DNA of 51,943 nucleotides from Lachnospiraceae bacterium (GCA_014799405.1 JAAVIA010000039.1:1-51943), one strand, 5' to 3'; shown: positions 7,410-15,832, counted from the stretch's first letter. A program made the numbers and translations. Notes: generated from the letters alone by a model not told the origin.

Positions 7410-8264
7410 TCACAATATCTGCTTTCCATTTCGGTCTTTTGAATCCCTCTTTTTAACCGGATAATAGACCTCCGTAACAAGTTCGCTTTCCTTTGAAACC
7501 TCTGCCGGGTCTGTTACATATACCTCATACAACGCATTGCTGTTTTCATAACCTTCTCTTTTTGCCCACTCTATTTGTTTAGCGTAAACTGAAGAAAGCT
7601 GTGAGTAAGAACCCTGCACAACTGTTTTCAAGCATAGCCCAGGACAAAAATCTCTTGTTCCAGTCGCATACTCTTTTATCGGGATTGCAAATTCCGTATC
7701 TAATCCAAATGGTGTATACTCATCGTCATGAAACAGTACCATTGGAGGAGCCGCCGCTGTTAATTTCTTCTCTTCCATTTTCCGAAATAGTTTCCTAAAG
7801 CAGGTACCATATTCTTCTGAAAACTCATGCTCTAAAACATTTTTCCGTATCGACAGAAGATACATCATTGGTATCTCGACTAGTTGTACATCAATACTTT
7901 CCATATATGATATAATGGGTTTTCCTCTCTTAAAATTCGATATATCGTTGTCTATTTGATGCAGAGTATCTTCAAACTTCTGTACTTTTAGCGCAATCTC
8001 CTTTTTCTTTTTATTAAGTGCAGTAAAAAGTATCTCATCCATCAGCTCTTCCGATTCAAAAATTGATTTGATTTCTTCCAAAGAAAAGCAATATGCCTTC
8101 AAACGATTGATCAGAAGCATTTTCTCCAATTGGTTGATGGAATAATACCTGTAGCCATTTTCCGGATTGATTTCATCCGGCAATATCAATCCTATTTCAG
8201 CATAATATCTAAGCGTCTTTGTAGATACCCTGCATATGTTTGAAAATTCTCCAATTGTAAGCAT
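7410..8264 (-). CDS. MerR-family regulator with GyrI-like effector domain
   Basis: A 284-aa protein. The N-terminal MerR helix-turn-helix (MLTIGEFSNICRVSTKTLRY, NGYRYY) is followed by a dimerisation coiled coil (~75-115) and a GyrI-like ligand-binding domain (~125-270) ending in VTEVYYPVKKRD. It is a paralogue of the regulator at 5475-6293. The serine hydrolase starts 21 nt downstream, so the two form an operon and the hydrolase is the obvious target. Its own promoter (8288-8318) is MerR-type. Confidence 0.88.
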   Translation of the reverse strand: MLTIGEFSNICRVSTKTLRYYAEIGLILPDEINPENGYRYYSINQLEKMLLINRLKAYCFSLEEIKSIFESEELMDEILFTALNKKKKEIALKVQKFEDTLHQIDNDISNFKRGKPIISYMESIDVQLVEIPMMYLLSIRKNVLEHEFSEEYGTCFRKLFRKMEEKKLTAAAPPMVLFHDDEYTPFGLDTEFAIPIKEYATGTRDFCPGLCLKTVVQGSYSQLSSVYAKQIEWAKREGYENSNALYEVYVTDPAEVSKESELVTEVYYPVKKRDSKDRNGKQIL

Positions 8265-8287
8265 ATGCGAACCCTCCTTCCAAGTTC

Positions 8288-8318
8288 AGTATAAACTTTA
8301 CCCCAAGGGGAAAGTCAA
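8288..8318 (-). promoter_or_regulatory. MerR-type promoter with palindromic spacer
   Basis: The -35 TTGACT (8313-8318), a 19-bp spacer TTCCCCTTGGGGTAAAGTT containing the palindrome CCCCTTGGGG, and the -10 TATACT (8288-8293). The spacer differs from those at 5.4 and 6.3 kb, so each MerR protein has its own operator. Confidence 0.8.
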
Positions 8319-8584
8319 CGGCACTTTTAATCCCCTGCCCAGCAGTTTGGATATGACAAAGCGCCTCCCCTTTCAAGGTAGTAGCATTTTAGGCGAATAA
8401 AAAATTAATTGCAAGTCATATTCCTCTGAAAGATAAAATATCTCATGCTTTAATAATGTTATCCACTCAACCTATTTTTAACAATTCTATCTCCACAACA
8501 TACCCCAATATCTACCCTACCAACTCAACTATCCCACCCAAAGAGCAGTTGATATGTTTCTACACAGTATAACAAATAAAAAAT

Positions 8585-8626
8585 CCGGGAGTTGGAACAA
8601 TTTTTCCAAACTGTTCCAACTCCCGG
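8585..8626 (-). terminator. Strong intrinsic terminator
   Basis: A perfect 15-bp inverted repeat, CCGGGAGTTGGAACA / TGTTCCAACTCCCGG, with a 12-nt loop, followed on the minus strand by ATTTTTTATTTG. It would end transcripts from the 8798-9157 gene. The remainder of 8319-8797 shows no coding or RNA feature I can support. Confidence 0.75.
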
Positions 8627-8797
8627 AAACCCCCTTGTTTTCTATTCTTTTCCTCTATTTCATTTTTCCACCCTTGACATCAACACGACACACTCAACAT
8701 GAAACGAGAGGATAGAAAATACGTCAAATGCCCTTAGTCGTATGTGAAAACTGGTCAACGGCTTTTTATTCTTTCGACTGTCCACAGAAATATATCA

Positions 8798-9157
8798 TTA
8801 ATTTAGTAAAATCCTCGCATCAAACGAAAAGTTATGCCCGTCATCAGAATACAAATCAACTTTATCTCCTTCATGTGATTCTATTGTTGAAAGCAATTGT
8901 GCTGAAATTTTTTTCTTTCCAGCTATTGCAAGAATATCATTATATACATCAAACGTGACACATTTCTCGATATCATATACAAATATTTTCACATCAAGAA
9001 CTGCTCCATAATACTCTCCACCAATAACATATGTACCATTTCCACCTGGATAGTTATCATACTTGTATTGATCCGAACCTTTTACGCCTTGCTTTAAATA
9101 TACTGCTCTATTTTGATACTTTTCAATATTTACAATACGCCCCTTATACTTCGCCAT
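8798..9157 (-). CDS. Conserved hypothetical protein, possible member of the adjacent cassette
   Basis: A 119-aa protein starting MAKYKGRIVNIEKYQN at the ATG at 9157, after AAGGAGAATTTT. It is rich in beta-type residues (RAVYLKQGVK, GTYVIGGEYYGAVLDVKIFVYDI), suggesting a small beta-barrel or Ig-like fold, with no transmembrane segment. I do not recognise the family. The 339-nt gap to the next gene upstream (9497) means it probably has its own promoter, and it has its own terminator at 8585-8626. Confidence 0.6.
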   Translation of the reverse strand: MAKYKGRIVNIEKYQNRAVYLKQGVKGSDQYKYDNYPGGNGTYVIGGEYYGAVLDVKIFVYDIEKCVTFDVYNDILAIAGKKKISAQLLSTIESHEGDKVDLYSDDGHNFSFDARILLN

Positions 9158-9496
9158 AAAATTCTCCTTATCATTCAAATAAAAATCCTTTTTTCATTAC
9201 CAAATCATGAGTTCTTAATTATATATAACATTTTAGCAAAATTTTATTCCTGCTTTTTCTCCATCTAGCAATGTAAACATTTGCTTGTACCTAATATTCA
9301 ACACTTCTACTATATTTACCATTTCACAAAAAGAAATTGTGCCTATTTCAGTTTTTATTAAAATTCTTTAAGGTTTGTCCAATTCATCTACAAAGTTCTA
9401 CAATAATAATATTACATTTAAAATAAATCTCTTAGCATAAGGTATAGATAAAATATAAGAGGACATTGTGTTTTACAATCCGATGCTCTTCCATTC
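9158..9496. other. AT-rich intergenic region
   Basis: 339 bases, strongly A+T-rich, with stop codons in every frame. It must hold the promoter for the 8798-9157 gene, but I cannot single out a convincing -35/-10 pair. No repeat or RNA is seen. Confidence 0.5.
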
Positions 9497-10198
9497 TTAC
9501 TCATCCACTATATTTGTAAAAATATCTGCCCAAGATTGTGCTATCTCTTTTGACTTATCTGTATCGAACTTCATTTTTTCTATACTTTCCATACTGTCAA
9601 AAGCAAGTATACCTACAACCCTCTCGTTATTATGATTTGAGAATATTGGGGCAGCTAACACACATTTTAACCTTGGTTCCACATAACTCTTAGTTTCTTC
9701 ATCATATGTATCAATATGATTATCACTCAAAGCCTGAGCAATAGGAATTTTTTTCTTCAAGGCTTCCCCTGTGATGCCAAAGTACAAATCATACTCCGCA
9801 AATTTTTCAGGACTTGCTAATATATTGTAGCTATAAACAGTTTTTCTTTTTAACCTTTTATAATCACATACTGTTATGATCGCTCTTATATTATAATTAC
9901 TATGAGGGTAAACAAATGAATCACATGCTACTTTCAATATGGAATTAACTAACTCTTCCTTTGATTTTTTGCTGTGATTTTTCATCAATTGTTCTATATA
10001 TATTTGTAATGCCAAACATATTATCAAAATAAATATATATATGTAGGAATTTTTTACTTTTTGAATAGCTTCAATTAAAGAATACCCATCGCCTATTTTA
10101 CTTGCTATTAATGACAAATAAATTCCTAAAATTATGGATTCTATAATTGACAAAATTGTATTAAATATCACTTTGTACTTTATTACTATCCATTTCAT
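9497..10198 (-). CDS. Membrane-anchored GAF-like sensor/effector
   Basis: About 233 aa. I prefer the ATG at 10198 (MKWIVIKYKVIFNTILSI) after GAAAGGGAAAAAAGCT; a start at 10252 with AGGTGG is also possible and would add 18 residues. Two transmembrane segments near the N-terminus (~11-34 and ~50-70, VKNSYIYIFILIICLALQIY) precede a cytosolic domain with a GAF-like pattern (ITGEALKKKIPIAQALSD, ...VLAAPIFSNHNNERVVGILAFDSME). GAF domains bind small molecules, including nucleotides. It is the last gene of the HTH / radical SAM / deaminase cassette (160-nt gap), so it may sense their product at the membrane. The GAF call is from pattern only. Confidence 0.6.
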   Translation of the reverse strand: MKWIVIKYKVIFNTILSIIESIILGIYLSLIASKIGDGYSLIEAIQKVKNSYIYIFILIICLALQIYIEQLMKNHSKKSKEELVNSILKVACDSFVYPHSNYNIRAIITVCDYKRLKRKTVYSYNILASPEKFAEYDLYFGITGEALKKKIPIAQALSDNHIDTYDEETKSYVEPRLKCVLAAPIFSNHNNERVVGILAFDSMESIEKMKFDTDKSKEIAQSWADIFTNIVDE

Positions 10199-10358
10199 AG
10201 CTTTTTTCCCTTTCAAAACAGACTTCCCCAAGACAGGTATTTCAAATTCCATACATCATTTACCACCTGCTTTGTAAGAACAAGGTATTCGTTCAACCTC
10301 ACTTTATTCAGTGCAAGTTTGTACACCACAAACAGTGGGGAATGTACATACTTTGTAT

Positions 10359-10739
10359 TTAATTCCATTTACACGGCAACAATTCTGATAATAATTTTAC
10401 TGTGTTTTCATCCAAAATTACTCTTGTATTAATATTGTATGTATCCAGTTGAGCTATCAATTCTCTACATCTTCCACAAGGAGGAATTAATTTATTTCCT
10501 TCATAAACTGAAACAATCATTTCAATCTCTGATTCATGATTTTTTACCATTTCACAAATTGCCGAATATTCTGCACAATTTCCCAAACCACATACTAAAT
10601 CCACCGAAACACCTGTATAAATATTTCCACTCCTAGTTAAAAGAGCACATCCTACTCTACCTGCATAATTTCTATAATATGTATTAAATTTATAAACTCC
10701 AGTCACTTTTACTGCTTCTTCAATTAATTTAGAAATCAT
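10359..10739 (-). CDS. Cytidine-deaminase-family zinc protein
   Basis: A 126-aa, full-length protein of the CDA/blasticidin-deaminase fold. The zinc and catalytic motifs are complete: C55-A-E57 (Cys as in tetrameric CDAs) and PPCGRC with C88 and C91. The substrate-loop region RVGCALLTRSGNIYTGVSVD resembles nucleoside CDAs. It would deaminate a cytosine nucleoside or a related ring. It starts 12 nt after the radical SAM gene, so the two are one transcript. In this setting a housekeeping role is less likely than action on the radical SAM product, or removal of it; that is inference. Confidence 0.85.
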   Translation of the reverse strand: MISKLIEEAVKVTGVYKFNTYYRNYAGRVGCALLTRSGNIYTGVSVDLVCGLGNCAEYSAICEMVKNHESEIEMIVSVYEGNKLIPPCGRCRELIAQLDTYNINTRVILDENTVKLLSELLPCKWN

Positions 10740-10751
10740 ATATAATCTCCT

Positions 10752-11597
10752 TTATATAATAACTAACTGATTATTGCGTACTCTTTTTTTATAAAGTTCA
10801 TAATCAATATTTAATTTTTTTAACAAGCAATTAAAATCCTCTGACAATATATTTCCAATTATCTTTTGCGTTTCATCTTCCGTTTTTACAATATCACCAT
10901 TTGGAGCAATAATAAAATAAGAATTTAAAATGGTTTTTTTATGTTTGTATCTAATACTTAAATCTTTCCTTACTGCTCTTAACGATTTTAGTTGTTGAAT
11001 AACCCTTTCATCGCTTTCTGGTGATAATTGATAATAGTCTTTATTCTGAATGGCTCTTCCCCTAGCTGGTGTAAATTCAAATAAATTCCATCTTTTTATA
11101 CATTCATACTTTTGTATTATTCCCTTGTATAGATTATCAACTTCCATATAGTTTAGTTCTGATATTACAGAATTAATCTTAACATTGCATTTGGAACCAT
11201 TATTTATATACTTTAAAACATTTTTAATATTTACAATGTGGCGTTCATTTCTTGTGTATATTCCATTTACATTTAAACTATCTACTGGTATTGCCAACCA
11301 ATTTATATATTCCAAACATCTCTCTAACATTTCATCATTTAATAAAATGCAATTTGAAATTAAAGTAATTTGCCCGCCCCTTTTTTTTATCACTTCCATT
11401 ATTTCAAATATATCATTGTATAGCAGCGGTTCTCCTCCTGAAAAAGCAATATGCCTAATTCTCGCATCTAAGACTTTATTAGCAATATCAATATTGCTCT
11501 TTAAAGGCAATGGATTACTTAAATTATCTCTAAAACAGAAACTGCAATTATCGTTGCATTCATTTGTGATATTCCAACATATGCGTTCAATATTCAT
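10752..11597 (-). CDS. Radical SAM enzyme, viperin-like
   Basis: A 281-aa protein with ATG after AGAGAGGAGCTTGGT. The [4Fe-4S] motif CNDNCSFC (C14, C18, C21; CX3CX2C) is followed by SGGEP (53-57). Three further stretches follow the order and spacing of viperins: LAIPVDS with a later RNERHIVNI (~101-124), KINSVISELN (140-149, compare KINSVINRFN in vertebrate viperin), and RWNLFEF (169-175), with NSYFIIAPNGD near 225. There is no SPASM or auxiliary-cluster domain. Viperins convert CTP (or UTP/GTP) to the chain-terminating 3'-deoxy-3',4'-didehydro nucleotide and act against viruses. A less specific radical SAM function remains possible. Confidence 0.65.
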   Translation of the reverse strand: MNIERICWNITNECNDNCSFCFRDNLSNPLPLKSNIDIANKVLDARIRHIAFSGGEPLLYNDIFEIMEVIKKRGGQITLISNCILLNDEMLERCLEYINWLAIPVDSLNVNGIYTRNERHIVNIKNVLKYINNGSKCNVKINSVISELNYMEVDNLYKGIIQKYECIKRWNLFEFTPARGRAIQNKDYYQLSPESDERVIQQLKSLRAVRKDLSIRYKHKKTILNSYFIIAPNGDIVKTEDETQKIIGNILSEDFNCLLKKLNIDYELYKKRVRNNQLVII

Positions 11598-11662
11598 ACC
11601 AAGCTCCTCTCTGGCTATTTTAAAAAATCATATTTGGATACTCTTTTCATTTTTATATAACA

Positions 11663-11890
11663 CTATTCTCTATTTGTTACATGAATAATATCTTCTTTAT
11701 CAAGAATAAAACGCTGCTCAAATACAATTCCTAAAGCATTCGCAATAGCTTTCATCTCCTCAACATTTACTGTATTACGCATCAGTTTTTTATTAAAGTT
11801 TTGCGGAGTTTGACCAATACATCTACACAGTTCAGCCAAACTTATATTCTTCTTTTCGCACAATTTCCTTATCATATCTGACGTTGTCAT
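11663..11890 (-). CDS. Small XRE-type regulator of the cassette
   Basis: A 75-aa protein starting MTTSDMIRKLCEKKNISLAE; the second of two tandem ATGs is better spaced from GGAGGTGG. A helix-turn-helix (ISLAELCRCIGQTPQNFNKK) spans residues ~16-45 and fills most of the protein. It lies 65 nt upstream of the viperin-like gene with no terminator between, so it is probably the first gene of that operon. A dyad inside its promoter (11921-11936) suggests autorepression. Confidence 0.75.
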   Translation of the reverse strand: MTTSDMIRKLCEKKNISLAELCRCIGQTPQNFNKKLMRNTVNVEEMKAIANALGIVFEQRFILDKEDIIHVTNRE

Positions 11891-11916
11891 CATCCACCTC
11901 CACTAACGTTAATTCA

Positions 11917-11944
11917 ATTATAAACCTTATGGTTGATAACGCAA
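11917..11944 (-). promoter_or_regulatory. Promoter with operator dyad for the cassette
   Basis: On the minus strand, -10 TATAAT (11917-11922) with -35 TTGCGT (11939-11944) and a 16-bp spacer. The spacer contains the palindrome AACC-TTAT-GGTT (11923-11934). A repressor bound there would block the promoter. The small XRE protein just downstream is the obvious candidate. Confidence 0.55.
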
Positions 11945-12058
11945 TATGGCTACACCATACTTTGTCGAACTACAAAGAACCTTGCAGTTCACTGTCAAAC
12001 CGCAAGGTATTTTGTCATTCCAAACTCCTATATCTCCACATCTATTTCCAATCCCAAC

Positions 12059-12835
12059 TTAAACAAACTCCACTGTCAGCCGATTTTCATATACCCTAAT
12101 TTTTTCCACCATCCTCCGAACCATCTGCTCGTTATGTATCAACGCCTTGTTAACCTGTTTCTCTAAAAAATCTCTCATTTTTTCAATCCCCTGCCGCCTA
12201 CCATCCCTCTCTGCATCCTGTGTGTCAGAACATTCTGCCGCTGTTCCCACAGTTTATGAATCTCATCTGCAACATTCCCATATTCCTTTTTGCCATTTAC
12301 CAACCAAAAGTTCCTGCAGCAGTTCTTCCTGTCTATGGTCAATCTCCACAATCTGCTTTCCACTTTCACTTCTCAGCATCTCTCTAATATTTTCCTCCAA
12401 AACAGATAGGAATGCATTCTTTCCACCAATACTTCCTGAATCGTCTTTACCACCGCATCCTGCAAATTCGAGTCCTGAATGGTCGATATATCACATTTCT
12501 TCGATCCATGTTCCTCACGGGTGCAACACCGCCAGACCGTAGAATGTCTCCCTCTCTTATTCCAAATGGGCCTGCGGTAAATATTTCCACATTTGAAGCA
12601 GTAAACAATACTTGATAAAGCGTACTTACTGCTATATACTCGTTTTTCCTTTTTGCCCCGTTGAAGAGTTTTGTCCTCCGCACCATTTCCTCCTGGACCT
12701 GCATATAAAGGTCACGGGGAATGATTGGCTTGTAGCTGTTTTCCACATAATACTGCGGCACAATGCCATTATTCTTTACCCGTTTCCTAGAAGGAAAATC
12801 TACCATATAAGTTTTCTATGGGAGAGCAATCTACA
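12059..12835 (-). pseudogene. Decayed large serine recombinase, C-terminal part
   Basis: Reading three frames in turn recovers the C-terminal half of a large serine recombinase. The order is KTYMVDFPSRKRVKNNG, IVPQYYVENSYKPIIPRDLY, then in another frame SKYALSSIVYCFKCGNIYRR with the zinc-ribbon cysteines and VWRCCTR, then IQDSNLQDAVV and the terminal KQVNKALIHNEQMVRRMVEK. A nonsense TAG just before KTYM and several frameshifts kill it, and the catalytic N-terminal domain is missing. It sits directly upstream of the radical SAM cassette, which suggests the cassette arrived with a recombinase-driven element. Confidence 0.8.
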
Positions 12836-12984
12836 CTATTATTGAACCTCTATATCAAATACACCCACTTATATAAATAATCGAATTTTCTACAATTTTA
12901 TTTTGACTTAAAAAGGGGTTCAAATGCATTGAGGGGGGTTCAAGTTACATTTCAATTACAGATTGTTGTTTAAAACATAAAAAG

Positions 12985-13026
12985 AAAAAGCCCCCGGCAA
13001 GTTATCAAACCTGTCGAAAGCCTTTA
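12985..13026 (-). terminator. Intrinsic terminator downstream of the 2-TM gene
   Basis: On the minus strand AAGGCTTTCGACAG pairs (with G-U pairs) with CTTGCCGGGGGCT, followed by TTTTTCTTTTT. It lies ~120 nt after the stop of the 13148-13837 gene. The rest of 12836-13147 shows nothing further. Confidence 0.55.
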
Positions 13027-13147
13027 TTTTAGCCTTTATCTACACATATTTTGAAGTCAAATTGTATCAAAATGCAGTTTTACATATCATTATACAAACT
13101 ACAAGGTTAAGAACTAACAGTTAAACCTAATTATTATTGTAAATAGG

Positions 13148-13837
13148 CTAGATCGAATTCCACTTTGATATCGTAGAATTCAAATTTTTCAAATCGTTAT
13201 CTAATGATTTTATTCCCGTAGCTTCACCTAATTCTGTATGCAAAAATGAGTTAATATTTACAGCAAATTCTATAAAATTATTTATTCTATATGAATCCAA
13301 TAATTCTTTATTTTCATCACTAATATACAACTCTCGTTCTGCATATATTGTTCTAAAAATATCAGTTATCTTACTCAAATAATGAATGATCTCATATAAA
13401 TAAAAGTTTTTAATATATTTTTCATGTTCCTCTTTATATTTCTGGATATAATTTTCACAAATCAACAATCCATCACATGCTATATTATCAAAATCATCAA
13501 TTTTTTGAAGTATATTATCTGGCAAATATTTATCACGCCCTGATTCTTTCTTTCTATCATTTCTCCACTTAGAAAAAACAGATACAAACTTTGATAAAAT
13601 TAAGAACAAAACAATTAGGCCAATAATCCACAATACTTTTTCCCAAATTGCAATGCATACCATATACTTATCAAAAATGATAACAATTAAAATATCCACT
13701 AAACTTGCAAGAAAATATCCTTTCATCTGACTATCATTGCTTTGAATTTTTTTATCTATCTTATTTATATCATTTGAAACATAAAAACGCAATAATTCAA
13801 TATTTTTATGCCCTATCTGTTCAAAATCTTTTGCCAT
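13148..13837 (-). CDS. 2-TM protein, possible SLATT-like effector
   Basis: A 229-aa protein. Residues ~40-85 contain two adjacent hydrophobic segments (YFLASLVDILIVIIFDKYMV and EKVLWIIGLIVLFLILSKFV) flanked by charged, coiled-coil-prone helices on both sides. Two TM helices with cytosolic helical flanks is the layout of SLATT proteins, which are pore-forming effectors of nucleotide-activated defence systems. The match is by architecture only. The HTH gene starts 4 nt upstream on the same strand, so the pair is co-translated. No nucleotidyltransferase is adjacent. Confidence is high for a real gene, low for the family. Confidence 0.5.
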   Translation of the reverse strand: MAKDFEQIGHKNIELLRFYVSNDINKIDKKIQSNDSQMKGYFLASLVDILIVIIFDKYMVCIAIWEKVLWIIGLIVLFLILSKFVSVFSKWRNDRKKESGRDKYLPDNILQKIDDFDNIACDGLLICENYIQKYKEEHEKYIKNFYLYEIIHYLSKITDIFRTIYAERELYISDENKELLDSYRINNFIEFAVNINSFLHTELGEATGIKSLDNDLKNLNSTISKWNSI

Positions 13838-13841
13838 ATTG

Positions 13842-14378
13842 TTATCCTCTAAAATTCTGTGTTAAATTTTTTAATTTTCCTTCCACTTCAAGTACTTTTT
13901 TTCTCTTCAATGCAGTTGCGGCAGTTCTTATCTCATCATATTGTACCCCTATTAACAATGTTCGGTACAATGTTTCGTCATATGTCCTTACCATTTTTTG
14001 AATCATTTCGTCATTTTCCTGTTCCTGCAAAAGAATTATAATTTTCTCCACTATAGCAGGTATTTTATATGGCGTTTTAAATTCATACCCTCCATGTACT
14101 TTATATTTCTTTCGAAGCGACTTTACCTGACGTTTACTTATGCCCAATTCCTTAGCAATATATGAAATCCCTTTATGATAATTGCTATTGTCTCCACTAT
14201 TTGAACCATAAATCTTTCCAATTATGGCTATTGCAACAGCATATGTATGATTATAAAAAATCTTACGTGAATATCCACAACAAAAATAATTATTCTCAAG
14301 CATAAAACAATCAGATATTTCCGATTTCCCCGCTTCCTTTATTGCATCTCCTGACAATCTGTTATATTCAAAGTTCAT
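13842..14378 (-). CDS. HTH protein paired with the 2-TM gene
   Basis: A 178-aa protein. A clear helix-turn-helix lies at ~66-88 (GISYIAKELGISKRQVKSLRKKYK), with a cysteine-containing N-terminal part (ENNYFCCGYSRKIFYNHTYA) and a helical tail. It is probably a transcriptional regulator of the two-gene unit; the 2-TM gene follows by 4 nt. An ATG after GGAGGGAAATAAC supports the start. I do not recognise a named family. Confidence 0.65.
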   Translation of the reverse strand: MNFEYNRLSGDAIKEAGKSEISDCFMLENNYFCCGYSRKIFYNHTYAVAIAIIGKIYGSNSGDNSNYHKGISYIAKELGISKRQVKSLRKKYKVHGGYEFKTPYKIPAIVEKIIILLQEQENDEMIQKMVRTYDETLYRTLLIGVQYDEIRTAATALKRKKVLEVEGKLKNLTQNFRG

Positions 14379-14462
14379 GTTATTTCCCTCCTGTGTATTT
14401 TAATAATATATGTAGCATTCAGTACAAGACTGCTATTTTTTATAAAATTTGAAAAAGATTGT

Positions 14463-14772
14463 AATACACTACCTACCTTATGCTGTTCTTTCCTTTTATT
14501 CTATTTCAGTTCAAACCGACGTTCTTTCTCCGCTTCTCGTTACTCCCCGTTTATTATTTTACGATCAATTTTCATCTGTTTCTGCTGTAATTTCAAATCC
14601 CACTACAATATTGTACCTATTCCGTCACTCTCTATATTCTTGTGTACCTCTCAGCTTCTTTTTCATCAGTCGCCACAATAGAATTAAGACGTAGGTAAAA
14701 GTAATTTTTCAAAATAAAAGTGTATATCTCATAGTCTTTTGTCTCTGCATCAAATGTAATCTTGCCTCACAA
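14463..14772 (-). pseudogene. Decayed mobile-element gene, copy 1 of a diverged repeat
   Basis: Minus-strand frames give ITFDAETKDYEIYTFILKNY, FYLRLNSIVATDEKEAERYT, then after stops and frame changes LKLQQKQMKIDRK and REAEKERRFELK. The same order of motifs recurs at 37367-37680 (GAEPKDYEIYDFVLKN, LKLQHEQLKAEHKPVSREQR). Both copies are full of stops. The original was a small protein with a basic Lys/Arg/Gln-rich C-terminus, probably a mobile-element accessory protein. I cannot name the family. Confidence 0.55.
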
Positions 14773-14802
14773 AAATCTTATTCCTTTAAAAATTTAAAAT
14801 CT

Positions 14803-14853
14803 GCTTTGTTACAGCGAATGTTCATATAAACATCCACTATGACAAAGCGTTTT
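14803..14853. terminator. Bidirectional hairpin terminator
   Basis: GCTTTGT (14803-14809) pairs with ACAAAGC (14842-14848), with an inner AATGTT / AACATC helix. It is followed by GTTTTT on plus and AGATTTT on minus. It ends the 14908-15132 transcript. Confidence 0.6.
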
Positions 14854-14907
14854 TAACATTAATAATAAACGTATTCTCATATCTAATATAGTTCCCAATT
14901 ATTAACT

Positions 14908-15132
14908 TTACCAAGCATGCCGTCCTGTAATCTTTTCAGCTTCCCACATTTCCAAAATTGCCCCCGCTCCATATGCACTTAAACCATGTTCTTCAGCTTC
15001 TAACATTGCATGCATTTGAGAAAAGATAAACTCACGCAAATCATCCATGAAACTATAGCCATACTTATCTGCTATCATGGTGACCACTTCTTGATTATAA
15101 TAATCAATAATTTCTGGTTCCAATCGCTTCAT
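14908..15132 (-). CDS. Small conserved hypothetical protein
   Basis: A 74-aa acidic helical protein, ATG after CGGAGGAAATTGTGAT. It starts MKRLEPEIIDYYNQEVVTMI and ends AGAILEMWEAEKITGRHAW. The pattern (helix, DKYGYSFMDDLREFIFSQMHAML, tail) resembles small Clostridia proteins found near toxin-antitoxin style gene pairs, but I cannot assign a domain with confidence. It stands alone between two terminators. Confidence 0.55.
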   Translation of the reverse strand: MKRLEPEIIDYYNQEVVTMIADKYGYSFMDDLREFIFSQMHAMLEAEEHGLSAYGAGAILEMWEAEKITGRHAW

Positions 15133-15277
15133 ATCACAATTTCCTCCGAAAAAACCAGTTTCTTTAATGCCTTTTCCGTCTTAAATGTATATTAGTATTT
15201 CAATTTTTGAGAATATTTTAGCCACATCATGTTTCTCATACAAAGCAAAACCACCCTTGTCCGAAAGATAAACGTTT

Positions 15278-15832
15278 TTATAATAAACAGATGCTATCCT
15301 TCAGACAGTCAAAAACCATACTCATAATCTCCAAATCTATTAAACAATCACCCGTTTCCAATGAATGATTTGCACCTTCAAAGGTTTTCAGCTTCAGATT
15401 TAGCTTTTTGCAGTTCTCCACTGCAACCGAAGATTCACACCACGGATCATTTAATCCATGAAACACAATGCCACTTTTCTCCCTAAGAACAGAAAATGTT
15501 TGTGGCACAGGAGTAAAATAAATGTGCTGCGCATTGACAGCATGGTCATTATCATAGACTGCTGCCACGGCGGTTCCGATACTCTTTGAAATAAACAGCA
15601 CGCTCTCATATTCTTTAAAATTCACATTACAAAGCGTCTCCTCTGCCTGTGTTCTCGCAATCTGAAAAAACTGCTCCATTTTTTCCTCATTTCCTTTTAC
15701 ATCTGAGGGAAATCCTGTATAATTAACCTCAATTATCTGGTAACCGAACTCTTTTGCTAACTTCTTTCCATAGTACAAAAGAGGTTTATCTGTATGATAT
15801 CCGATTCCCGGAAAAAAGACTGCTGCTTTCAT
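15278..15832 (-). CDS. Alpha/beta hydrolase (dienelactone-hydrolase-like)
   Basis: 184 aa from MKAAVFFPGIGYHTDKPLLY; I choose the second ATG (15832), well spaced from AAGGAGATATGAAC. It has a small alpha/beta-hydrolase core: an N-terminal FFPGIGY strand-turn, a nucleophile-elbow-like ISKSIGTAVA (~84-93) with Ser in the GxSxG position, an acid in LNDPWCES and a His in GANHSLE. Lid insertions are absent, as in cytosolic dienelactone-type hydrolases. The substrate is unknown. Confidence 0.75.
   Translation of the reverse strand: MKAAVFFPGIGYHTDKPLLYYGKKLAKEFGYQIIEVNYTGFPSDVKGNEEKMEQFFQIARTQAEETLCNVNFKEYESVLFISKSIGTAVAAVYDNDHAVNAQHIYFTPVPQTFSVLREKSGIVFHGLNDPWCESSVAVENCKKLNLKLKTFEGANHSLETGDCLIDLEIMSMVFDCLKDSICLL

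Noticed and set aside
12059..12369. Two short minus-strand frames as separate genes
   Set aside because: Both are pieces of the decayed serine recombinase in different frames.
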